Shown: piece after piece, positions 54,987 to 64,000 of the stretch
How positions within the stretch are numbered: position 1 is the stretch's first letter
How the letters are laid out: the number at the start of each line of letters is the position of its first letter
Assembly: GCA_027924585.1 (NCBI GenBank)
Contig: BSBM01000036.1
Span: forward strand, 6,131,001-6,195,000
Direction of reading: 5' to 3'
Source of the DNA: Larix kaempferi
Taxonomy: Eukaryota; Streptophyta; Pinopsida; Pinales; Pinaceae
DNA: 64,000 nucleotides
Made by a program: the position numbers and the translations under genes
Notes under the pieces: generated by a model
What the model saw: only the letters and a program-made list of their open reading frames with translations
What the model was told of the DNA's origin: nothing
The model's database searches: none

Positions 54987-55964
54987 AGTGAAGAAACTCT
55001 CTCTTTAGATCGTTATCCTTTCTCAAGATCAACAATAAATGGCTTAAGACAACAGTTAAAGATGCCCTTGGCCAACAAGTTAATTATGCCAAAGAGTTAT
55101 AATGGAAAGTTTTGCTTTGAAATTGATAAGTTTCATCACTTAAACAACATACATATGACATTAAGTGAAAGAAAAAAGTTGCAAATGAAGCTGTGCAAAG
55201 TCTACCAAAACCACTGTATAAATAAAATCACAGATGAATAAGATAGAGGAGCTAGAAAATCAAGCATAATCTAACTTCACTTTGCATTAAATCAAGATGT
55301 TGGCCCACCATATAGACAAATACAAGTTGGTCCAATAATGTCTGTGCACAAGAATCAAAGAGCATAGAAGAATGAGAAGAAGAGAGAATGAGGTGAATTA
55401 TTGTTGTTGTTGATAAGAAAATTCAACTTTATACAATGTGCCCCCTCTCCTTTTATTGATTTCTAACCCTAAATGGTCATGCAATGAATATCACGCACCT
55501 TCTCCAAGCGTCCAACTTCCTCATGTGCTTCACACTTTACATTGTGTAGTTCACCCTTTTGCATGGCTTAGTTAAGTGGAAGAGCTTTGAATTAAGCGGA
55601 GCAAGTCTCATGCATGAATCCTATTCAAGTTTAGTTCACCCCAATCTCCCACATGCTCTCTAATTCTTCCATTTGTCATAATGAGATGCTGCCACTTATT
55701 GCACATACATTGATGCCACATGTCATGCACGCATCGATGCCACATGTCATGCATGCATGGATCACAACTAAAAAATAGGAGATAGTTTGCATGTTTGAAT
55801 ATTTGGCATGCAAAAACATGCATGTGCCATGCAACTTAAACCCTAAGTGCCAAAAATAGAAGTATCTCACATGTCATTTGAAGAAAGCTCACTGGAATCC
55901 TGAGCTAACAAGGATGCCAAAAATATGATCATCTCTATTGTGCGAACCTCCGAACTCTATCTCC
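54987..55964. other. Probable continuation of W LTR, then unassigned sequence
   Basis: No conserved coding frame. Near 55372-55410 is a GA-rich stretch with GTTGTTGTTG, like an LTR transcript leader on the minus strand. A palindromic GCATGCATG-type stretch with repeated 'GATGCCACATGTCATGCA' lies at about 55711-55760. The LTR border is not visible to me. Confidence 0.4.
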
Positions 55965-56562
55965 TAAAAAATAAGAAAACTGTTAAAAATAGACATCTCT
56001 TCCAATACTAATGAAAACCCCATGAAATCTTTCTGACTCTAAACCTAGATCATATCATTGAATCAACTTGCATTTGAACCCTGTGGGGACCAACCTCTAA
56101 CCTATGAAAGTTGTCTCTCTGGAATAAGTCTAAATACCATCTAGATGAAACAAGCTAGCTTTTTAACCCTCTAAATTTGCACATGGGAAAATATGGGTTT
56201 TTTTTCCTACATGTTTCTCTCCTTTTCTACGTTTTTGAGAGTTTTGAACTCGGGTACCTAAAAAATAAAAAATAAAAACTGTTAAAAATAGACATATCTT
56301 CCAATACTAATGAAAACCCCATGAAATGTTTTTGACTCTAAACCTAGATCATATAATTGAATCAACTTGCATTTGAACCCTATGGGGACCAACCTCTAAC
56401 CTATGAAAGTTGTCTCTCTGGAATAAGTCTGAATACCAACTAGATGAAAAAATCTAGCTTTTTAACCCTCTAAATTTGCACATGGTAAAATATGGGTTTT
56501 TTTTCCTACAAGTTTCTCTCCTTTTCTCCACTTCTAAGAGTTTTGAACTTGGGTACCTAAGC
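55965..56562. repeat. 299-bp tandem duplication
   Basis: Two copies (about 55965-56263 and 56264-56562), both containing 'CTGTTAAAAATAGACAT', 'CTCTGGAATAAGTCT' and 'CTCTAAATTTGCACATGG', differ at a modest number of positions. The second copy runs into the R-family LTR boundary at 56626, so the unit belongs to the 3' untranslated part of that element. Confidence 0.88.
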
Positions 56563-56613
56563 AAGCCTCATTGTCGGGACCCAATTTTCCTTATGTTTAC
56601 TCCCTATGTTTTT

Positions 56614-56806
56614 CTTAAGGGTGGGTGTTCGTGTATGTAAAATTGGATGAGATCAAATAGGCTAACTTATCCACCATCCTGGTATGCTTATCTACTAGGT
56701 TAATACACCTTATTAACCCAATTAGCATACCAACAAATTACGTGGCATCTCCCAAGTTGTTATAAATTTGGGTGATCTATTTGTATTACAGAAGATAACA
56801 CTGTAC
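56614..56806 (+). repeat. R-family copy 1: PPT and LTR start
   Basis: 'CTTAAGGGTGGG' (56614-56625) looks like a PPT, and TGTTCGTGTATG at 56626 like an LTR start. The following about 180 bp (GGCTAACTTATCC, GTATGCTTATCTACTAGG) recur at 60647 and, inverted, before 58934. The segment stops resembling the others at about 56806. Confidence 0.55.
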
Positions 56807-57221
56807 AAAAACTCCTTTGATGATACCATGGTACTTCTCATTTTGCACCTTTAACTAGTGGATTGTGGGTCACTTATGCAGATAGTGTTAAAGTGTCACT
56901 AAATGTTTATCTCCATAACATGCTCATGTAAAAATTTGAGATCAACCTGGAATGTAAACGAGCCTCAACTTAAGAAACAAATAATTGAATCTATATTATG
57001 TTGTGTTTATTTTTATTTATTTATTTTAAAAAATGGTCAGATATTTGTATTGATAAAAGTTATAGGCAAACTATATAGTAGAGTAATACAAACACATGTT
57101 GATCTTGTTCTTGAAATCCAACATTATAACTATATGACTAAGATCCAAAATAAAATTCTTATCTTTGATAGAGGATTTCAAAAATATTCCACTAGTATAA
57201 ACTCGATAAAAACTCCTAGAA

Positions 57222-57536
57222 TTAAGATTGTGTTACAAACCATAAAAACATAATAGACCATTGAAACTCATGCTTTCTTTGGGCTTCATATTGCATAGCA
57301 TGCCTAGCAATGAACTGAGTGGATTCTTGATTCTCTATGACCGCGCCCTTAAAACATTGATGAATTATTTCTTCCTCCTTTGGTTTCTCATCGTTTGAAC
57401 CCATGGACATCTGATAATTGGAGGCTACTAAACAAGGTCTACTACTCAAGTTGATAACTATTTTATGAAGCTTGGAACATTCAACCTCTAACCCCTGTAT
57501 TTGTTGTTGTTGTTGTTGTTGCTTAAGAGTCTTCAT
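57222..57536 (-). other. Unrecognised 104-codon minus-strand frame with a Gln run
   Basis: A frame starting MKTLKQQQQQQQ overlaps a (TTG)n microsatellite at about 57499-57521. I recognise no domain. It could be a remnant of a retroelement protein or a chance frame; there is no supporting copy in the window. Confidence 0.2.
57499..57521. repeat. (TTG)7 microsatellite
   Basis: About seven uninterrupted TTG units (CAA on the minus strand). Confidence 0.85.
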
Positions 57537-58504
57537 AATAATTGCATTTAGATGGAGGCATTGCTACTCATTGGAATGAAAATTTGAGGTTACAATGAGA
57601 ATTAAAATTCCATTGCCATTAATTAATCCCTCATGCCTCCACATAGCCCCATGAAATTTGTGAATATCCCTAAGAGAATTGGTGTGGCAACCAAGGCAAT
57701 CCATGGCCTCGAGATGATTGACATAGGAAAAAAATTGACTTGGAAATGCAAGTTTTCTCCTAAACCCCAAGCAGATGAAATTACTCCAAATCCAAATAGT
57801 TCATTCTTCTTAAATTACTTGAGGGATAAAGCTAACAACAGAACCAAATATAGGCCATACAAATTACAAAGCCTCTGCACACATACCCTAAATTCGAACT
57901 GGACCTAGAGCTACTATAACCGAATTCCTTGTACCAAATTGTCCATGTAGTGAGTGACCAACATCCAGGTTCCACACACTAGCCAACCAAACTAGGGAAA
58001 CCAAATACTAGACCCAAAGATGAAATTCAAAGAATGTACCAACATTATGCAAGTTATACATGAAGAGGCTTACATAGAGAGATAGGTGTATCAACTTGGA
58101 ACCATAATGCTTGCAAGCTAGTGAACTACACCAAACCTCCATTCTAGCAATCCCACCTTCAAACCAAAAATGAACTGCAAATTCTTCAATTATCTCAAGG
58201 CGAATAAGTGAATGCATGTGTGAGGCAAGCTCAAACATATGCCTCCCAAATTTGTTTGTCATTGGATAATAATATCCTCGGGGAATTGTCCTCGTGAAGG
58301 TTAATTTATACTTGGAAGATGGTTTTCTATTGACCATTGAAACTTGAAAGGGGAATAAGGAATGGGGTGGAAGGAAAGCACCCCGTTTTTTTTAATTCAC
58401 CTTATTTTTAGTGAGACCCTTGGTTAACCTAAGGATCACATTGATGAGAGTTCTTAGGAGGTGAAGAAAACAAATGTCCTCAAAACCTAAATTTTATTGT
58501 TTGA

Positions 58505-58785
58505 TTCTTTATATTAGACTGGTGATCTTGTCTTTTGGTGTGGAATTAGAGTTATTCAATAACTTGATGATTATGACAAAGTACCCTATCGCAATCAATG
58601 CCTTGATCCCTTTTGTGTTTATTAACCTTATGCCTCGAAGAAGGGCATATGCCTCCACATCATTATTTGTAACTATTCCCAATCCCCACACATATTCTAG
58701 TTCTTGTTTTCCTCTAAGATCCATAAAGATCCCCCTCGCACCTACCGCCCCTTGCCATGTTGCGTTTATTACAAAAGGAAGTCGA
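58505..58785 (-). pseudogene. RNase H (RVT_3-type) fragment, probably from a LINE tail
   Basis: The minus-strand translation shows WQGAVGARGIFMDLRG, GLGIVTNNDVEAYALL and IAIGYFVIIIKLLNN, the pattern of the plant RVT_3 RNase H domain. It is the same domain as the end of L1-N ORF2 but from a different family. The catalytic Asp positions are substituted (for example IGYF where an Asp is expected). A T8 run at 58387-58394 could mark an A-tail on the minus strand. It is a short decayed fragment. Confidence 0.5.
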
Positions 58786-58844
58786 TTTTACTTATAACAA
58801 ACATGGAAATTACCAGTTCAAAATTTGATGGTACACCAACTGAG

Positions 58845-58945
58845 CAATAAGGTGTACGAGGCTAGTAGATAAGCATACAAACTTAGTGGATAAGTTAGAC
58901 TTTGTAAGCTTAAACAACTGTATGTGTTCTAACACCCCCCTTTAG
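58845..58945 (-). repeat. R-family copy 2 (inverted): LTR start and PPT
   Basis: Read on the minus strand, the PPT TAAAGGGGGG (58935-58945 region) is followed by TGTTAGAACACATAC, then CTAACTTATCCAC and GTATGCTTATCTACTAG, matching copy 1. Interior-like sequence (GGGTACCTAAGTAAGCC) lies at 58990-59020. Confidence 0.55.
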
Positions 58946-60526
58946 GTGAAATGTTGGAAGTAAAGACAAGACAAACTTACTAGGTCTTGGCAATGAGGCT
59001 TACTTAGGTACCCAAGAATAAAACTCTCATAAGCAAAGAAAATGAGAAAAAACCATAGGAAAAAAACCCTCTCCAAAAGAGAGTTAATAACCAATGTTGA
59101 AAAAGACCTTGGAGTTGAATCTGAAGAAGATCCCACAAAGCACTCCAAGCAACAAATTTCATTCTCCTAAGGCAATTGGAATCGAATGCACACCATCCCT
59201 GCAAAAAATACCGATCCTCTCAAATGAGTCTCAACACAAAAGGCATGATTAGGTTATACTCATGTGTAATCGAGAAAACATCATAGAAAAAACAATGGCA
59301 TGATAGGTTCCCATGTACAGGTGAGGAATCAACACATGATTATTCAACCCATGAGAAAAAACAACAATCTCAAAGAGGCAAATCAAGGTGGTATGCAAAC
59401 AATTATTAGAAAGAGACCAAAACACTCTTTGCAACGCCTGAAATGGGATGAAAAAATAAGGCTCTAATGAAGAGTTTTTTTTTCCAATAAATTATCTTTA
59501 GGCGAACCCCCGGGCACTTCCCCTCATCTTGAGGATGGTACCCAAGGTAAATCCTAGATTCTTTAGGGCACAAGGCCAGGTCAATAACATGGCACATAGT
59601 CGTTGCAACAATATACACATTATGGGCTTGACATGTCACTTACGGGAATAAAACCTAGCTGGGGAGGATAGTACTCCATCCCACAACCACTCAAGCTAGA
59701 CCCAACTGAGTTTAATGAAGAGTTATGACAAAAGCTCTACCAATAACCTCTAAAATACAATAAATTGGCAAATAAAATATGCTAATGAAGCTCCAAAAAA
59801 ACAAATTCCATTCATGTAAATGAAATTTTGTTGATAATATGCCAAATAGAATAACCAAATAGTTTTGAACCCAAGTCTCCTTTTTCACACTCAAACCCAC
59901 ATGCCAACTCCACCACATAAGGACATGAAAACAATGTGCAATAACACGATGTGAAGACAAAATTGCACAAATTTTGAAAGTCCTCAAGCCATAAATGCAA
60001 GGTTGCCACCACAACACTTTGAATTTGGTTGTATTGTGGTTCTACATCTACAATTTCAGCTCTATTCTTTACTTGGACAACAAATTCAATTTTCACATTG
60101 GATTTGCTTGTGGCATGTGCAACCTCTTTGTAGTTGAGCTTTGATAGATATTTGGCCTTGGTTTTTGGTCACAAATCAATGCAAGTTTGGTTGGGCCACG
60201 ATGTTTTTAGTAGATCTGGAACATACAATTGGTGCTCCAACGATTAGTACAATAAATAGATTCCTCTTGGACATAGCTTCATATTGCTCTATTTCTTTTT
60301 GGTGCAAAAATGCAATATGCAATAGCCACATAGAGGACACACACAAGTCTCCACAAGAGAGACATTAGTACAATGTGTTCTTCTAGTGCTCATTCACCAA
60401 GGGAATTTAATCCAAGACACATAGCCTTGTATTAGATATCTTCACCATATCGTCATTCAATGTTTATGGGATCTTCTTCAGTTTCAGTTCCAACACCCTT
60501 TGAACATTGTTTATCTCTTTGGGGAG
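58946..60526. other. Unassigned stretch, partly interior of R copy 2
   Basis: Near the left side, to about 59090, the minus strand matches the 3' untranslated part of R copy 1. Beyond that I recognise no protein. Frames of 94 and 101 codons open on the minus strand at 59712-60096 overlap each other and show no known motif. Confidence 0.4.
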
Positions 60527-60840
60527 GGGTTTTTTCCTACATGTTTTTCTCATTTTCCTTGCTTCTGAGAGTTTTGTACTTGAGCACCTAATTAGGGCTT
60601 GTGATCGAGACCAATTTTTTCTCCCTACGTTTCACTTAAAGGAGGGAATTCGTGTAAGCACATTTTTTAAAGCTTACATGGGCTAACTTATCCATCGGAT
60701 TAATAGACTTATCTCCCAAGTTGGTACACCTTTTTTACCCAATTAACATACCAACAAATTACAAGGTGGACCCTTCTTGATTTTCTATAAATTTGGGATC
60801 ACTTTTTATTACACAAAAAAGTAATATATAGATTATTGTT
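60527..60840 (+). repeat. R-family copy 3: 3' UTR, PPT and LTR start
   Basis: It aligns with 56490-56806 (GGTTTTTTCCTACATG, CTTAAAGGAGGG, GGGCTAACTTATCC, CATACCAACAAATTAC). It has the same orientation as copy 1 and begins partway through the 3' untranslated region. Confidence 0.6.
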
Positions 60841-62444
60841 CTGTTATTTGTTCTATTTATGTCGAGGCCCATTTATGATCTCGGTGAAATCTAGATTTCT
60901 ACATGTTCAACTCTTTGTAAACAAATAATTATGATATTAAAAATGTTTCCTTGCAATAGTTATAATAATAATAATTTTGTTCGTTATGCTTTTAACAACC
61001 ATTTGACACAAAGAAATCTCTTACTTTAAGGTTTCATCACAACATCTCATTCATGTACTTACAATAACCTAATTGTAAATAGATTGGGCATATAATGCAT
61101 CTCTACATGATAACTATATATGACATTTGAAGGTGCATTGAATTTTGCAATACAATTATCATGGGCTAGCCACTACATGCCCTTTTAATTTTATAAATAA
61201 AACTAGAAGATTTATATTAACATAAATGAACTCAAATCAATAGTTACAATTCTACATACCCCACAACAAGTGGTGGAAGTAAGATCAAGGGCTCCTTCAT
61301 TGCCTAGTCATATCACACCTGCAACATGGACAACTAGCACAGAGGGAGTGATAAGTGGCAGCGAGAGATTGATAAGTGGTAGGGAAGAGGACATCCCTTA
61401 ACTCTTGGGTTCGCAGATGTCCAAAACGGGATGATGACGAAGTGTGGAAGTACCTTTGGGAGATGTTTACACACAATCTACTCAAGTGGACTTAAGCTAG
61501 ATCTCCCTAGTCCAAGTAGATCTAGAACAAATAAATACATAATATAATCTACTTTCCTAGATCAATAGAAGTGCAAGCTAACAAGTAGATCTCTTACCTA
61601 AAGTTCGCAAGTCTTTTTCCTCTTTGTTGATCCAATGCTCCAGAGCCTTCAGATCTCGAGCTGCAAAACCTTGTTGAACAAATAGAAACAAACAAACAGT
61701 AAAAGCATATATTGCATATGAATCGATCTAAGCTAACGGTTAAGGAAGAAAGCTCTAAACACTACCAAGACAATAATGTTTATGGAAAGAGATTGTATTC
61801 ACTGTAATAGTAGAGAGTACATAGAGAGTGAATGTTACAACCTATGACTCAACGTTGCAACCTTTTTTCCAACAGTCCAAGCCAAGCCTCCAAGGATAAA
61901 GTAAGCCTCCCAAAGGGTGTGTAGGGATCACCTAGGATAATTCCACTAGCATGAGAGTGCTATAGTCCTTCTTCCCTTCTCAATGGAGAGAGAGGTCTTA
62001 TTTATAAGTCCAAATGGATAGAGTAAGTTGAGGATTAGGGGGAGAGGTCTAAGGGATCTTCCCATTAGGTTAAGGACTGAAAAACAACCCTCCTAGTAGC
62101 TAGGGATAGACCTCCAAGTCACCAAGCTTCGAGAAGTCACTCGAAGCTCCTTGTTATCCGCATTAACCAACCCTGGCGCACTCTGTATGAAGACAACTAG
62201 CGCCAGGAAGGGGTAGGCGCAGCTTGTCCAAGGTCAACAAGAGCTAGTGGTGCAGTATGCTAGAGAGCATCGTCTGCTAACCTTATACTAACGCCTATTG
62301 CTGGGAAGCAAGATGCACCAGTGCAACTAGACATTGTGGAATATAAGGGCAACAACTTACTCAGGATGTTTCAGTCAGGGAAACTTCAGGGATTAAGGCA
62401 CTGAGTTAACACATGACTCATGATGACAAGATTTTGGTGTAACA
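60841..62444. other. Gene-free stretch ending in a probable LTR
   Basis: No supported gene. The right part probably belongs to an LTR of a minus-strand element, because it ends GTGTAACA at 62444 immediately before a G-rich PPT complement. The left LTR border was not found. 61280-61500 and 62150-62330 are less AT-rich than their surroundings. Confidence 0.4.
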
Positions 62445-62459
62445 GAATGCCCCCCAAAG
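62445..62459 (-). other. Probable polypurine tract beside an LTR
   Basis: The plus strand reads GAATGCCCCCCAAAG, that is CTTTGGGGGGCATTC on the minus strand, followed by TGTTACACC, a typical PPT-LTR junction of plant gypsy elements. Confidence 0.5.
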
Positions 62460-63640
62460 CATGAAGCTGGTAAAATAAGACTGGTGAAATGCTTTGTAAT
62501 GTAAAGGATTGAAGGCAAGGATGTTCGTTGGAAGAAGCTGCTGTAGTACAAACGACTCTGAGATACAGGCCTCATATGACTCATAACATGGCTATCGACC
62601 AATACACTACAGATCCATTAGTAGAGACCGACTGAACACAACCATGGCTACTGAACACAGGCGTAGATCCATGATGAGATGATAACATAGCCATGACCAA
62701 TACAAAGTGGATCCGTGTGATATGACTCAAACAAAATCCATCACAACCTAGGCAAGATAAGAGTTAACCCAGGGTCTTCAAGCTGAACCCGCAATGATAC
62801 GAATCTAACCATGTGATTACAATGTCTTGGAGTCAAACATGGTAGAGACCACTTGATTACCGGTCATTGATGTATACCGTTAACAAGCGCGAGGGAAATC
62901 ACCATTGATGTCAATGATCCCCAAGGTATCACAGTACATACCATTGAATGTGAATTAATGAGTTGAGGTCGAACACTCGATGGGATATTCCAATCAAGAG
63001 TCAATGGTGTAAACTCATGTTGACGGCGAGGTAACCTTCCATTGAGGCATGCAGGCCCAAGGTACTTGATTGGTTTCTAGATTCAATCCCCGGATGATGT
63101 GTTGAAGTCGACAAGTATGAATCCGCCAAAGGAGGGCCATGATGTATCCCCCATCATTGACACGAAACATGTTCATATATGTTTGGAATGAATCAAACAA
63201 TAATGTGTGAGACTGACTCGGAGACGACCGACGTGATAGAAGGCGATTGCATATAATGGATGACAAATGTCTCTTGAACATGGGCATGGCATGACTTGGC
63301 AGTACTGACATGACGAGAACGATATCAACCCCCCAATGCAACTGATGATGGAAACATTCTTGGGATGACCCGAAGGAGTAACAAGACTCACGGAATCGAT
63401 GCGACTCGAAGACAAACAGATTACCCAAGTACTGAATGCATATGCATATGAGTGTCATGTTCAAGAGTAATTGTGTATTGCTGTAACTACAATGAAACAC
63501 AAACTCTTCCTTATCCCATCATGATTGATGAGTACCTCTTTTGTTTTTTAGCGAGCTTGAGGAGGGTAATAGATGCTCGGTATAGCTCATCGTTCGGACG
63601 AGTCCAATCCCAAATGTTTTACGAACCTAGGATAGGAGGG
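62460..63640. other. Probable 3' interior of a minus-strand LTR element, no recognised gene
   Basis: A 161-codon minus-strand frame (63015-63500) is open but matches no domain I know and lacks retroviral motifs. The region lies just inside the PPT at 62445, where long non-coding interiors are common in Tat/Ogre-like elements. Confidence 0.3.
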
Positions 63641-63699
63641 GTTCGTCCCAAAACGGACCCTTCAATGTTAGATTTTAACGAGTCCAAAGAAGGTAAACT

Positions 63700-64000
63700 T
63701 GACGTCATTTCATGTTTAGAGAGTCTGGAAAGAACTAAAGAAGACTCCAAAGGTTCTTTTTCGTAAAAGTTAGTCTCTTCACCCGAAAAAGGATAAAACA
63801 ACGTGAGAGAGAACTCTTCCAGTCATGTTCGGTTGGAGTGCTCCTTTTTCGTAAATAGTACCTTCTGGTCCGAGAAAGGGGTAAACTATCACTAGAAAGA
63901 CGATCATTCAAATACTTTTACAAGCGTGAAAGCATCAAGTTCGCTTGGTGATCTTTTCGTATTTAGGGAGCCTGAAAAGAGCTTAAAGGAATACTCCTGT
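63700..64000. repeat. Diverged tandem repeat at the right edge
   Basis: 'CTTTTTCGTAAA' or a close variant occurs at about 63756, 63844 and 63953. The stretches 63770-63819 and 63859-63911 align with each other, and 63715-63749 aligns with 63962-63997. Units are roughly 90-105 bp and run off the window. Confidence 0.55.

Noticed and set aside
59712-60096. Two overlapping minus-strand frames of about 100 codons.
   Set aside because: They overlap in different phases, carry no motif I recognise, and the sequence is AT-rich and degenerate.
63015-63500. A 161-codon minus-strand frame as a possible host gene.
   Set aside because: No recognisable domain and no supporting exons. It lies just inside a probable PPT-LTR junction, so it is likely non-coding retroelement interior.

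Overview
The window looks like retrotransposon-packed intergenic DNA from a plant nuclear genome, probably a large-genome seed plant. A gymnosperm is plausible, but I cannot fix the species. The evidence is plant-type Ty3/gypsy and Ty1/copia elements primed by initiator-Met or Asp tRNA, a chromovirus with a C-terminal chromodomain, and a plant L1-type LINE with a C-terminal RNase H. I found no convincing host gene, rRNA, tRNA or CRISPR. Only one long protein-coding ORF is intact: the gag-pol of a nested chromovirus at 3624-7943 on the minus strand.

Left half (1-29955). A gag-only minus-strand element, here called Y, has a left LTR running to 11697, an interior at 11698-11964 plus 25642-27028, and a right LTR starting at 27029. 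Its left LTR was hit by element G-out, which enters from beyond the left edge and ends at 10198. G-out's own 3' LTR (2457-10198) was then hit by the chromovirus Chromo-N (3220-9338, TSD CTGAG, LTRs identical by eye). Y's interior was hit by G-main (11965-25641, TSD ATTAT), a 13.7-kb decayed Ty3 element related to G-out. G-main carries an upstream ORF, a gag with five CCHC knuckles, a pol with a second Gag-like module between protease and RT, and a long coiled-coil ORF3 with its own candidate TATA box. Y's right LTR is interrupted at about 27615 by the 3' end of another minus-strand chromovirus, Z (LTR 27615-29442, pol tail to about 29955).

Middle and right (29956-55000). A decayed minus-strand gypsy element W (gag at 34838-34035 and 53709-52836, Asp-type PBS, LTR from 54011) contains CopA, a copia element (34839-52830). 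CopA's gag is split by solo LTR S1 (35552-48739). S1 is split by a full-length LINE, L1-N (35694-48252). The LINE's ORF1 is split by copia element CopB (36380-43016, TSD CCTTT). That is a five-level nest. In W and in the LINE, reading frames rejoin across the inserted elements. A second solo LTR of the S family, S2 (54365-54981, TSD ATAAC), sits in W's LTR.

Right end (55000-64000). This part is AT-rich and degenerate. It holds a 299-bp tandem duplication, three copies in two orientations of one LTR-element 3' end (family R), an RNase H fragment, a probable LTR/PPT boundary at 62444, and a diverged tandem repeat running off the right edge.

Nothing here works together as a pathway. The genes are successive replication modules of competing retroelements. 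A marked excess of TAG among in-frame stops in the less AT-rich elements fits decay through deamination of methylated CHG sites.
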